A stretch of 64,000 nucleotides of DNA from Nonomuraea soli. GTDB taxonomy: Bacteria > Actinomycetota > Actinomycetes > Streptosporangiales > Streptosporangiaceae. Under the pieces are notes generated by a model, which was not told the origin of the DNA, made no database searches, and saw only the letters and a list, made by a program, of their open reading frames with translations. How positions within the stretch are numbered: position 1 is the stretch's first letter; the number at the start of each line of letters is the position of its first letter. Shown in pieces: positions 26,770 through 35,246 of this stretch. A program made the translations under genes and the position numbers. The stretch covers positions 248,001 to 312,000 of the forward strand of contig NZ_JACDUR010000004.1 of the NCBI RefSeq assembly GCF_013761175.1, read 5' to 3'.

Positions 26770-26776
26770 AGCCGCC

Positions 26777-27532
26777 CTAACCGATCACCTGCCCGCGGCT
26801 GACGTTGACCACCGTCGCGGTCATCGCCCGCGCCTGGTCGGAGACCAGGAAGAGCGCCACGTCGGCGAACTCCGTCAGGGTGAGGTTCTCCCCGAGCAGG
26901 GTCTCGCCCGGCTGGTTCAGGAACTCCTGCAGGGGCACGCCCGCCCGCCGCGCGAACTCGGTCCAGATCTCCTTGGCGTGCGAGCCCGCATACGCGCTCT
27001 CGGAGATGCCGTTGGCGCGCAGGCACACCAGGCGCACGCCGCTGGGCCGCAGCTCGGCGGCGAGCTGGCGCGACAGGTGCTCCACCGCGGCGCAGGCCGT
27101 ACCGAACCCGCCGGTCGGGGCGGCGGGAACCCCCGAGGCGGTGGCCGACAGCGTGAGGATCACCCCGCCCGGTCGCATGCGGCGGGCGGCTGCGGTGGCG
27201 GTGACGAAGGTGCTGCGCGTGTAGGCGGCGATCGGCACGGAGTACTCCTCCGGGCTGAGTTCCAGGAGCGGGCGCCCCTGGAGGTGCGGCACGCCGATCG
27301 CGTTGGCCGAGATGTCGAAGGCGCCCAGCGCCTCGGCGTGCGCCTCCACCGACCTCGGGTCGAGCGCGTCGACCTCGGCCGCCCCTGCCGCGCCGATCTC
27401 CGCCGCCAGCTTGCCCAGATCGCGCCCGGCGAGGTGCACCTCGGCGCCCGCCTGGACGAAGGCCCGCGCGAGCGTGCCGCCCAGGGCCCCGCCCGCGCCG
27501 TAGACCACGGCTGTCTTTCCGTTGAGAATCAT
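26777..27532 (-). CDS. Divergent SDR-family protein lacking the YxxxK pair
   Basis: A 251-residue Rossmann-fold protein. GAGGALGG at 12-19 is the NAD(P) loop and SANAIG near 75-80 matches the NAG element. Where short-chain dehydrogenases have Ser, then Tyr-x3-Lys, this reads LSATAS near 128-133, then F143-G-T-A-C147. The normal catalytic Tyr and Lys are both missing. I recall a group of actinobacterial SDRs with the same F-G-x-A-C, so this is probably a subfamily trait. The ATG at 27532 follows a good GGAGG site. It runs in the same direction as the sigma-factor gene, 28 bases downstream of it. Confidence 0.8.
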   Translation of the reverse strand: MILNGKTAVVYGAGGALGGTLARAFVQAGAEVHLAGRDLGKLAAEIGAAGAAEVDALDPRSVEAHAEALGAFDISANAIGVPHLQGRPLLELSPEEYSVPIAAYTRSTFVTATAAARRMRPGGVILTLSATASGVPAAPTGGFGTACAAVEHLSRQLAAELRPSGVRLVCLRANGISESAYAGSHAKEIWTEFARRAGVPLQEFLNQPGETLLGENLTLTEFADVALFLVSDQARAMTATVVNVSRGQVIG

Positions 27533-27560
27533 CGGTTCCTCCTTGTGGAGCACCGACGAA

Positions 27561-28730
27561 TCAGCCACCCCCGGAATCGACACCGGCGAGCATCTTCCGC
27601 AGATGTCGTCGCTCCACCTCGGTGGGCGCCAGCTCCAGGGCCTCGCGGTAGGCGGCCGCGGCCTCCTCCGCCCGGCCCAGCCGCCGCAGGAAGTCAGCCC
27701 GTACGGCGGGCAGCAGGTGATAGCCCGGCAGCGACAGCCGATCGACGGCGGCCAGGCCCGCCCCTGGCCCGTCGGCCATGCCGATCGCGACCGCCCGGTT
27801 CAGCTCCACCACCGGCGACGGCACGAGCTTGGCGAGATGGCCGTAGAGCCCGGAGATCTGCGGCCAGTCAGGCCCGCCCGGTTCCACGTGGCAGGCGGCG
27901 ATGGCGGCCTGCACCTGGTAGGGCCCAGGTCTCCTCCTGCGCAGGGCCGACTCCAGCAGCGAGCGTCCCTCGGCGATCAGCTCGGGGTTCCAGCGCTCGC
28001 GGTCCTGGTCGTCCAGCGTCACCAGTTCGCCGTCGGCGTCGAGCCTGGCCGGCCGCCTGGCCTCGTGCAGCAGCATGAGCGCCAGGAGCCCGAGCGCCTC
28101 GGGCTCGTCGGGCATCAGCCGGGCCAGCATGCGGCCCAGCCTGATCGCCTCGGCGCTCAGCCCCGCCTCCACGACGGAGTACCCCTGGTTGAACAGCAGA
28201 TAGATGACCGCGAGCACGGCAGCGGTGCGCTCGGGCAGCTGGTGGTCGGGCGGCACGCGGTAGGGGATGCCGGCGTTGCGGATGCGTCGCTTGGCGCGCA
28301 CCAGGCGCTGCGCCATCGTCGCCTCGGGCACCAGGAAGGCCCTGGCCAGCTCGGCGGTGCCCAGGCCGAGCAGTGTGCGCAGGGTGAGGGCCACCTGCGC
28401 GTCCAGCGACAGCGCAGGGTGACAGCAGGTGAAGATCAGGCTGAGCAGGTCCGTGTCAGGTTCGCGTTCCTGGCTGGTCACCGCCGCCTCCCGCAGCTTG
28501 GCCGCGCCGACCGCCTCCCGGCGCAGCAGATCCTTGGCCCGGTTGCGGGCCACCGTGGTCAGCCACGCTCCGGGCCTGCTGGGCAGCCCGTCGCGCGGCC
28601 AGGTCTCCAGGGCGCGCATGCAGGCGTCCTGGAGGCACTCCTCGGCCAGGTCCCAGTCACCCGTCAGCCCGATCAGCGTGGCCAGGACCTGGGCGCGTTC
28701 GTCGCGGAAGACCTGCTCGATCACTCCCAC
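27561..28730 (-). CDS. ECF sigma factor, ECF42-type with C-terminal DUF6596/TPR-like domain
   Basis: A 389-residue protein. Region sigma-2 is near the N-terminus (TGDWDLAEECLQDACMRAL, then RPGAWLTTVARNRAKDLLRR) and sigma-4 is around 120-160 (LRTLLGLGTAELARAFLVPE). The remaining 200 residues, with VIYLLFNQGYS and helical repeats ending in EEAAAAYREALELAP, match the long C-terminal extension of the ECF42 group, which lack a classical anti-sigma factor. The start overlaps the YCII gene by 10 bases, the hallmark pairing for this group. Its targets are unknown; the SDR downstream is a candidate. Confidence 0.88.
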   Translation of the reverse strand: MGVIEQVFRDERAQVLATLIGLTGDWDLAEECLQDACMRALETWPRDGLPSRPGAWLTTVARNRAKDLLRREAVGAAKLREAAVTSQEREPDTDLLSLIFTCCHPALSLDAQVALTLRTLLGLGTAELARAFLVPEATMAQRLVRAKRRIRNAGIPYRVPPDHQLPERTAAVLAVIYLLFNQGYSVVEAGLSAEAIRLGRMLARLMPDEPEALGLLALMLLHEARRPARLDADGELVTLDDQDRERWNPELIAEGRSLLESALRRRRPGPYQVQAAIAACHVEPGGPDWPQISGLYGHLAKLVPSPVVELNRAVAIGMADGPGAGLAAVDRLSLPGYHLLPAVRADFLRRLGRAEEAAAAYREALELAPTEVERRHLRKMLAGVDSGGG

Positions 28731-29056
28731 AACGGCCGCACCTCGATCACTCCGACCCGTGCCACGGGATGCGCGGCGGCGACCTCGATGGCCTCGTCGA
28801 GGTCGCGGCAGTCGAGCAGGGCGAAGCCGGCGATCTGCTCCTTGCTCTCGGCGAAGGGACCGTCGGCGATCAGGACGGCGTCGTCGCGCACCTGGACGCT
28901 GGTGGCGTCCTCACTGCCGCGCAGGCGCGCCGCGGTCACCAGGACGCCCCGCCGCCGCATCTCCCGGAGCCAGTCGCCGTGGGCGGGATCGGCGACGACC
29001 TCCTCGTCGGAGGGCAGTGCCGACTCCAGGCCCGCGATCATCATCAGATACCTCAT
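28721..29056 (-). CDS. YCII-related (DGPF-domain) protein, ECF42 partner
   Basis: A 111-residue protein beginning MRYLMMIAG, with the family motif LIADGPFAESKEQIAGF near 64-80 that gives the DGPF name. The domain resembles ferredoxin-like YCII proteins. Such proteins are almost always encoded with ECF42 sigma factors and may act as their sensor or modulator, though the mechanism is not settled. An alternative Met lies two codons upstream (29062). It is divergent from fbiC with about 90 bases between starts. Confidence 0.88.
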   Translation of the reverse strand: MRYLMMIAGLESALPSDEEVVADPAHGDWLREMRRRGVLVTAARLRGSEDATSVQVRDDAVLIADGPFAESKEQIAGFALLDCRDLDEAIEVAAAHPVARVGVIEVRPLWE

Positions 29057-29149
29057 ACCCATACGACGAACGGGGGTTCCGGATTTCGACAGGCCCTTCC
29101 CCCGGACCTGGGTGCGGCGTCGGAACCCAGAGGGCCGTAATGTGCCCGT

Positions 29150-31699
29150 ATGACTCTGGTCAGCGACACCGCCCTCCGCCGAGCCCTCGCCCGCGCGCGC
29201 GACGGGAAGGCCCTCGACACCACCGAGGCGACGGTTCTCCTGCACGCCCGCGACGGGCACCTCGACACCCTGCTCGACCACGCCTCCCGCGTGCGCGACG
29301 CCGGGCTGCGGGACGTCGGGCGCGAGGGGATCATCACATACAGCAAGAAGGTCTTCATCCCGCTGACCCGCCTGTGTCGCGACAAGTGCGGCTACTGCAC
29401 GTTCGCCACCGCGCCGCACAAGCTGCCCAGCGCCTTCCTGAGCCCCGACGAGGTGCTGGAGATCGCCCGCCAGGGTGCGGCCATGGGCTGCAAGGAGGCC
29501 CTGTTCACCCTCGGCGACCGGCCGGAGGACCGCTGGCGCCAGGCCCGCGAGTGGCTCGACGCGCACGGGTACGACGACACCCTGTCCTACGTCAGGGCCA
29601 TGGCGATCAGGGTGCTGGAGGAGACCGGCCTGCTGCCGCACCTCAACCCGGGCGTCATGTCGTGGCGCGACCTGCAGCGCCTCAAGCCCGTCGCGCCGTC
29701 GATGGGGATGATGCTGGAGACGACCTCGCGGCGGCTGTTCGAGGAGAAGGGCGCGGCCCACTACGGCTCGCCCGACAAGGACCCCGCCGTACGGCTGCGC
29801 GTCCTGGAGGACGCCGGGCGGGTCAACGTGCCCTTCACCACCGGCATCCTCATCGGCATCGGCGAGACCGTCGAGGACCGCGCCGAGTCGATCTTCGCGA
29901 TCCGCAAGGTCGCCCGCGAGTACGGCGGCATCCAGGAGGTCATCGTCCAGAACTTCCGCGCCAAGCCCGACACGGCCATGCGCGGCATGCCGGACGCCGA
30001 CCTCCAGGAGCTGGCGGCGACGATCGCGGTGACCCGCCTCGTGCTCGGCCCGCGCATGCGCGTGCAGGCGCCGCCGAACCTCGTCGACTCCGAGTACGAC
30101 CTGATGATCAGGGCCGGGATCGACGACTGGGGCGGCGTCTCGCCGCTCACCCCCGACCACGTCAACCCCGAGCGCCCCTGGCCGCACATCGACGACCTGG
30201 CCGCCCGTACGGCGGAGGCCGGATTCACGCTGCGCGAGCGCCTGACGATCTACCCGGAGTACGTGCTGGCCGGAGAGCCGTGGCTCGACCCGCGGGTCGC
30301 CGGGCACGTGGCCGCCCTCGCCGACCCCGTCACCGGCCTGGCCGCGGACGTCATCCCCACCGGCAGGCCCTGGCAGGAGCCCGACGGCGGATTCGCCGCC
30401 ACCGGCCGCGTGGACCTGCACGTCGAGGTCGACACCGAGGGCCGCTCCGCCGACCGGCGCGACGACTTCGACTCCGTCTACGGCGACTGGGAGGCGCTCA
30501 AGGAGCGGCTCGACTCCTCCGGTCCCGCCGTCATCCTCGGCGAGGTGCGCCAGGCCCTGCGCAAGGCCGAGGCCGACCCCACGTCGCTGACCGACGCCGA
30601 GGCCGTGGCGCTGCTGAGCGCCGACGGCGAGGAGCTGCGGGCCCTGACCGGGCTCGCCGACGAGCTGCGCAGGCAGGCCAAGGGCGACGACATCACCTAC
30701 GTCGTCAACAGGAACATCAACTTCACCAACGTCTGCTACACCGGCTGCCGCTTCTGCGCCTTCGCCCAGCGCAGGACCGACGCCGACGCCTACACCCTCA
30801 GCCTCGACCAGGTGGCGGTCAGGGCCCAGGAGGCCTGGGACGCCGGGGCGACCGAGGTCTGCATGCAGGGCGGCATCCACCCCGACCTGCCGGGCACGGC
30901 GTACTTCGACATCGCCAGGGCCGTCAAGCAGAAGACCCCTGACATGCACGTGCACGCCTTCTCGCCGATGGAGGTCATCAACGGCGCGAGCCGTACGAAC
31001 CTGTCCATCGAGGACTGGCTGCGCGCGGCCAGGGAGGCGGGCGTCGACTCCCTGCCGGGAACGGCCGCCGAGATCCTCGACGACGACGTGCGGTGGGTGC
31101 TGACCAAGGGCAAGCTCCCGACGCGGGAGTGGATCGACGTGATCACCACGGCGCACAGGGTCGGCATCCCGACGACGTCCACGATGATGTACGGCCACGT
31201 CGACACGCACGAGCACTGGGTCAAGCACATCAGGCTGATCAGGAGCATCCAGGAGGAGACCGGCGGCTTCTCCGAGTTCGTGCTGCTGCCGTTCGTGCAC
31301 CACAGCGCACCGATCTACCTGGCGGGCATCGCCCGTCCCGGGCCCACGGCGCAGGAGAACCGCGCGGTGCACGCGCTGGCCCGCATCCTGCTGCACGGCG
31401 CGATCGACAACATCCAGTGCTCGTGGGTGAAGCTGCGCGACGCCCTGTGCCAGGAGGTGCTCGACGGCGGCGTCAACGACCTGGGCGGCACGCTGATGGA
31501 GGAGACCATCAGCCGCATGGCCGGATCGGAGAACGGCTCCTACAAGACGATCAGCGAGCTGCGCGCGATGGCCGCCGCCACCGGCCGCCCGGTACGGCAG
31601 CGCACGACGGAGTACGGCGTGCCCGATGCCGAACGGCAGAAGGCCGCCGAGGCGAGCGACGGCGTGTGCAAGTCTGTTCTGCGGGTGGTGCCGCTGTAA
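29150..31699 (+). CDS. fbiC: Bifunctional FO synthase (CofG-CofH fusion)
   Basis: An 849-residue fusion of two radical-SAM enzymes. The N-terminal CofG half has C76-RDK-C80-GY-C83 and the C-terminal CofH half has C529-YTG-C533-RF-C536. Each binds a 4Fe-4S cluster and SAM. CofH joins a tyrosine-derived fragment to the flavin precursor, and CofG closes the ring to give the deazaflavin FO, the chromophore of F420. The length and order match actinobacterial FbiC. cofD and cofE lie 2.5 kb away on the opposite strand, so most of the F420 pathway is in this window. Confidence 0.96.
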   Translation: MTLVSDTALRRALARARDGKALDTTEATVLLHARDGHLDTLLDHASRVRDAGLRDVGREGIITYSKKVFIPLTRLCRDKCGYCTFATAPHKLPSAFLSPDEVLEIARQGAAMGCKEALFTLGDRPEDRWRQAREWLDAHGYDDTLSYVRAMAIRVLEETGLLPHLNPGVMSWRDLQRLKPVAPSMGMMLETTSRRLFEEKGAAHYGSPDKDPAVRLRVLEDAGRVNVPFTTGILIGIGETVEDRAESIFAIRKVAREYGGIQEVIVQNFRAKPDTAMRGMPDADLQELAATIAVTRLVLGPRMRVQAPPNLVDSEYDLMIRAGIDDWGGVSPLTPDHVNPERPWPHIDDLAARTAEAGFTLRERLTIYPEYVLAGEPWLDPRVAGHVAALADPVTGLAADVIPTGRPWQEPDGGFAATGRVDLHVEVDTEGRSADRRDDFDSVYGDWEALKERLDSSGPAVILGEVRQALRKAEADPTSLTDAEAVALLSADGEELRALTGLADELRRQAKGDDITYVVNRNINFTNVCYTGCRFCAFAQRRTDADAYTLSLDQVAVRAQEAWDAGATEVCMQGGIHPDLPGTAYFDIARAVKQKTPDMHVHAFSPMEVINGASRTNLSIEDWLRAAREAGVDSLPGTAAEILDDDVRWVLTKGKLPTREWIDVITTAHRVGIPTTSTMMYGHVDTHEHWVKHIRLIRSIQEETGGFSEFVLLPFVHHSAPIYLAGIARPGPTAQENRAVHALARILLHGAIDNIQCSWVKLRDALCQEVLDGGVNDLGGTLMEETISRMAGSENGSYKTISELRAMAAATGRPVRQRTTEYGVPDAERQKAAEASDGVCKSVLRVVPL

Positions 31700-31748
31700 C
31701 GAGTTCTCTATGCTCCGACGCAGGTTGTAAGCCACGGAAAGGTCAGTT

Positions 31749-33440
31749 GTGCGGCAAGGTCGACACCGCCCCTTGCTGACGCCCGAAGGCCGACGTCGCA
31801 AGGCGTTCTGGCGGGGTGTCACGGCAGGGCTGGGCGCTGTTGCGCTGATAGCCGCGACGCTGGTGGCGATCTCCGTCGCCGGCGAGCGCGGGTGCGTGGC
31901 GCGGGATCCGGTTCTGGTCAGCGTGGCCGCGGCGGTCGACGTGGCGCCCGCGGCGATGGAGGCCGCGGGCCGCTTCAACAGGACCAGGGCCTCGGCCGAC
32001 GGCCGGTGCGTCCTGGTCCAGGTGAGCGAGCAGCCGCCGGCCCCGGTGCTGCGCACGCTGATCGGCGACCACGCGGGCGTCGGGGAACGCCCCGACGCCT
32101 GGATCACCGACTCCTCGGCGTGGATCCGGCTGGCCGGGCTCCCGGGAGAGCCGGTGACCGTGGCCACCTCGCCGCTGGTCTTCGCCACCCGCTCGTCGCT
32201 GGCGGCCACGTTCGCGGTCAGTCGTACGGAGATGAACTGGCGCATGGTCTTCCCCGCCACGGTCCGCGGCAGGGTGGCGCCCAACGACGACGAGCCCGAC
32301 ATCGTGCGCGTGCCCGACCCGTCGCAGGCGGGCGCGGGCATCGCCACGGTCGCCGCGGCGCGTGACGTGGTCGGCGAGAGCCCCGACGCCGACAAGTCGC
32401 TGACGGCCTTCGTGCGCTGGGCGCAGGCGGGTTCGGCACCCGACTACCGCACGCTGCTTGCGGGCATGGAGAGCTCCTTCTGGAAGCGGCCCGTGGTGAT
32501 CGTGCCCGAGCAGTCGGTGTGGGCGCACAACCTGCAGGGTGCCGCCGATCCCGTGGTCGCGCTGCATCCGCGCGAGGGCACCATCAACCTCGACTATCCC
32601 TACGCGGTCACCGCGAACGACGGGCCCGCGGCCGAGGGCGCCAGACTGTTCGGCCAGTGGCTGCGGGGGAGCGAGGCGCAGGACATCGTGCGCCGCGCGG
32701 GCTTCCGGTCGGGCGACGGGAGCCTCGGGCCGATCTCACCGGGACCCCAGCTGCCCACCACCGAGCCGAAACTGCGCGAGGCGGTCACGCCCACCGACCT
32801 CGACGAGGCGCTGGGAGCCTGGAGCCGCCTGGCCCCGCCGACGAACATGCTGGTGCTGGCCGACACCTCGCGCCACATGGCCGAGCCGCTGAAGGACAGC
32901 ACCCGGCTGGGCGTGGCGATGGAGGCCGCCAAGCTGGGACTGCAGCTGTTCCCCGACTCCACGCACATGGGCATGTGGGAGTTCGACGAGGAGCACCGCG
33001 AGCGCATCTCGCTGGGGCCGGTCAACGAGCCCGAGTCGGGCCAGACCGTGCGGCGCGGCCTGCTCATGGAGACGATCGCCACGCTGAAGCCCCGCAAGAA
33101 GCGCGACAGCTCGCTCTACGAGGCGATCGCCGACGGCTTCCGCGAGATGGGCGAGCGCTACGACGAGGGCATGAACAACACCCTCCTGGTGATCACCTCG
33201 GGCCGCGACGACGGGGGCTCGCGCAGCCGCCTGCTCGAGCGGCTGCGCGAGGAGTGGGATCCCGACCGGCCGATCCAGATCGTGCTGATCGCGTTCGGGT
33301 CGGGGGTGGACCGCGACGGCCTGGGCGAGATCACCTCGGCGACCAACGGTTCCCTGCATGTGGCCCAGGAGCCGGGCGAGATCATCGACGTGTTCCTCGC
33401 CGCTCTCGCCCGGCGCCTGTGCCATCCGACCTGTCGTTAG
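31749..33440 (+). CDS. Membrane-anchored substrate-binding-like protein with VWA domain
   Basis: A 563-residue protein with a GTG start. One helix (about 22-44) follows an Arg/Lys-rich N-terminus, so the rest is outside the cell. Residues 55-340 look like an ABC-type solute-binding fold (VSVAAAVDVAPAAMEAAGRFN, ADKSLTAFVRWAQ). Residues 365-560 are a von Willebrand A domain, with LADTSRHM at the metal site (Asp372), TLLVITSGRDDGGS as the second strand and loop, and IQIVLIAFGSG. The classic D-x-S-x-S is D-T-S-R-H here, so metal binding may be altered. It shares four bases with the end of the LPMO gene. The ligand is unknown. Confidence 0.78.
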   Translation: MRQGRHRPLLTPEGRRRKAFWRGVTAGLGAVALIAATLVAISVAGERGCVARDPVLVSVAAAVDVAPAAMEAAGRFNRTRASADGRCVLVQVSEQPPAPVLRTLIGDHAGVGERPDAWITDSSAWIRLAGLPGEPVTVATSPLVFATRSSLAATFAVSRTEMNWRMVFPATVRGRVAPNDDEPDIVRVPDPSQAGAGIATVAAARDVVGESPDADKSLTAFVRWAQAGSAPDYRTLLAGMESSFWKRPVVIVPEQSVWAHNLQGAADPVVALHPREGTINLDYPYAVTANDGPAAEGARLFGQWLRGSEAQDIVRRAGFRSGDGSLGPISPGPQLPTTEPKLREAVTPTDLDEALGAWSRLAPPTNMLVLADTSRHMAEPLKDSTRLGVAMEAAKLGLQLFPDSTHMGMWEFDEEHRERISLGPVNEPESGQTVRRGLLMETIATLKPRKKRDSSLYEAIADGFREMGERYDEGMNNTLLVITSGRDDGGSRSRLLERLREEWDPDRPIQIVLIAFGSGVDRDGLGEITSATNGSLHVAQEPGEIIDVFLAALARRLCHPTCR

Positions 33441-34177
33441 ACGCGTTCCCAGAGAGCGGGAACGTTCGGGGGCTCCCAGCCCGCGATCGCGGTGTGGGAC
33501 TGGCGGCAACGGTAGGTGAGGCCGCCGTAGGTGACGGTGGTGCCGGCGCTGTAGGCGGTGCCGGCCTTCCAGGTGCCTCCAGGCGAGCTCGTCGGCGTGG
33601 GCGTGGGGGTGGGGGTGGGGCTCTGCGTGGCCGTGGGCGTCGGTGACGGGCTGGGCTGCGGCCCGCCGCCGATGTTCAGGTCCAGGCAGGCGTAGAAGGC
33701 CATCGGGGTGTCGGCGACATTCCAGATGGCCAGGACCTTCTGCCGGCCGCTGAAGCCGGAGAAGTTGACGGTGTGGCTGAAGCTCGCCGGAGGTTGCCTG
33801 CCTCCGTCGTTGAAGACCGCCACGCGCGTGCCGCCGATGTAGTACTCCCACGTGCTGGTGGAGTGACGGGCGGTGATCTTCCAGGTCAGTGTGGCCGTGG
33901 TGCCGACGTTGGTCACCGGCCACGGCTTGCTGTCGTCGTTGAGCGGCGCCCAGCGGGAGTCACCCGCGTGGCAGTTGCGCTGGCCCTTGGGTCCCTCGAC
34001 GCTCTGAGGTTCCCAGATGATGGGCCCGCAGTTGGCCACGCGCCCGGCGGCGCAGTGGTCCTGCCGGCTGGAGGGGTTGGTGATCCAGCCGTGCGCTTGT
34101 GCCGGACTGCTCGTCACGACGATGGAGGTCGCGATCCCCATGAGGACCGCGAAGAGTAACGTGAGTGCCCTTCTCAT
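33437..34177 (-). CDS. Secreted AA10 lytic polysaccharide monooxygenase with CBM5/12-type domain
   Basis: A 246-residue secreted copper enzyme. The signal peptide (1-28) ends AQA, leaving His29 as the mature N-terminus, one half of the histidine brace. The second His is H105 in WKITARHSTS, and the axial aromatic lies in MAFYACLDLN (161-162). A Pro/Thr-Ser linker (about 172-196) leads to a C-terminal carbohydrate-binding module (TAYSAGTTVTYGGLTYRC, WEPPNVPALWERV) of the chitin-binding CBM5/12 kind. Such enzymes oxidatively cut chitin or cellulose, and the module favours chitin. The frame continues upstream of the signal peptide but has no features there. Confidence 0.92.
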   Translation of the reverse strand: MRRALTLLFAVLMGIATSIVVTSSPAQAHGWITNPSSRQDHCAAGRVANCGPIIWEPQSVEGPKGQRNCHAGDSRWAPLNDDSKPWPVTNVGTTATLTWKITARHSTSTWEYYIGGTRVAVFNDGGRQPPASFSHTVNFSGFSGRQKVLAIWNVADTPMAFYACLDLNIGGGPQPSPSPTPTATQSPTPTPTPTPTSSPGGTWKAGTAYSAGTTVTYGGLTYRCRQSHTAIAGWEPPNVPALWERV

Positions 34178-34218
34178 CGAGTATGGCTCCTCTACTTGGG
34201 GGGATGGCTCCAAAGTAA

Positions 34219-34231
34219 AGGAAAGTTTCCT
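34219..34231. promoter_or_regulatory. Candidate operator upstream of the LPMO gene
   Basis: AGGAAA-G-TTTCCT is a perfect 13-base dyad about 42 bases before the LPMO start. It lies in a locally A/T-rich stretch (34211-34240) that contrasts with the surroundings and probably contains the promoter. It does not match the DasR or CebR sites I know, so the regulator is open. Confidence 0.4.
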
Positions 34232-34259
34232 AACGGTAAACGGGTTCTGACAGTTTCGG

Positions 34260-35246
34260 TCAGCCTCCGTGCCCGACTTCGATGACGCCCGCGGCGTCGT
34301 CCATGGTCCAGCGGGAGTCGAGCCCCTCCATCGCGAGCTGCACAAGCACGTTCTGCACCGCCGCGCCAAGGGCGAGCAGCCGGGCGGGCGTGGGTTCGCC
34401 CACCACCGACGGCACGATCCGGTACGGCGAGGCGTCGCCGTCGACCGTGAAGCGCCACGCCTTCTCGCCCGTGGGGGAGGCGGCGGCGTCGGCCGCCATG
34501 AGTGCCCGCCGTACCGCCTCGGGGTCGACGGGCCGGTCGGTGAACGACGTGACCGTACGGCGCGCGAACACCACGTCGCGCGAGCCGTACCTGAACATGT
34601 CCTCGTCGGCCGGACGGACCAGCGGGCGCACGCCCGGCCCGTCGTCGTCGGTCACCAGATGCGACAGGCCGCGCACGATCGCCACCGGGACGTTGCCGAG
34701 CTTGCCCTTGACCAGCTCGGCCGCCGAGGCGATCTCGTCGGCCAGCGCGGTCACGGTGGCGCTCAGCGGATTGCCGTGCGTGTCGGTGCCGCCGCGGAAG
34801 TCCTCCAGCGGGAGCACCCCGGCGGCGCCGATCGCCACGTCGGTCAGCCCGTGGCGCCACGGCCGGCCGAAGGTGTCGGTGACGATGACGCCCACCCGCC
34901 CGCGCAGGCCCTTCCTGATCCGCCTGGCGGAGGCGTCGGGGTCTTCTGGCAGCAGCAGGATCGTGCCGGGCGCGGTGTTGGAGGCGTCGACGCCCGCCGC
35001 CGCCATGACGAAGCCGTGGCGGGTCTGGGAGATGACCGTGTCGCCGCGCCTGGCGACCACCCGCACGGTCTCCTCCATGATCGCGGCGGTGCGGTCGGGA
35101 GCCTGGCGCACCCGGCCCTCGGCCTTGCTCACGATCTTCGAGGTGACCACGACGATGTCGCCGTCCTCCAGATCGCCGATCAGGCTGGCGATGTCGTCGC
35201 CCGGGCCGACCTCGGGAATGCCGAGGACCGGCAGGATCTCGATCAT
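34260..35246 (-). CDS. cofE: Coenzyme F420-0:L-glutamate ligase with shortened C-terminal domain
   Basis: A 328-residue protein. Residues 1-245 are the CofE/FbiB ligase domain: MIEILPVLGIPEVGPGDDI, IVVVTSKIVSKAEGR, TRHGFVMAAAGVDASNT and VIVTDTFGRPWRHGL. It adds glutamates to F420-0 using GTP. Mycobacterial FbiB is about 450 residues because of a full nitroreductase-like domain that binds FMN. Here the matching tail is only about 85 residues. It keeps the opening (VTSFTDRPVDPEAVRRAL), the KAWRF segment and the closing VQNVLVQLAMEGLDSRW, and the middle is missing. The start overlaps the cofD stop by four bases. Confidence 0.92.
   Translation of the reverse strand: MIEILPVLGIPEVGPGDDIASLIGDLEDGDIVVVTSKIVSKAEGRVRQAPDRTAAIMEETVRVVARRGDTVISQTRHGFVMAAAGVDASNTAPGTILLLPEDPDASARRIRKGLRGRVGVIVTDTFGRPWRHGLTDVAIGAAGVLPLEDFRGGTDTHGNPLSATVTALADEIASAAELVKGKLGNVPVAIVRGLSHLVTDDDGPGVRPLVRPADEDMFRYGSRDVVFARRTVTSFTDRPVDPEAVRRALMAADAAASPTGEKAWRFTVDGDASPYRIVPSVVGEPTPARLLALGAAVQNVLVQLAMEGLDSRWTMDDAAGVIEVGHGG

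Noticed and set aside
28721..32395. A minus-strand open frame of about 1200 codons opposite fbiC
   Set aside because: Only its last 111 codons (the YCII gene) have a real family. The rest mirrors fbiC and the VWA gene and has shadow composition.
34178..34259. DasR or CebR operator for the LPMO gene
   Set aside because: Neither the ACTGGTCTAGACCAGT-like nor the TGGGAGCGCTCCCA-like site is present; only the unrelated AGGAAAGTTTCCT dyad was found.
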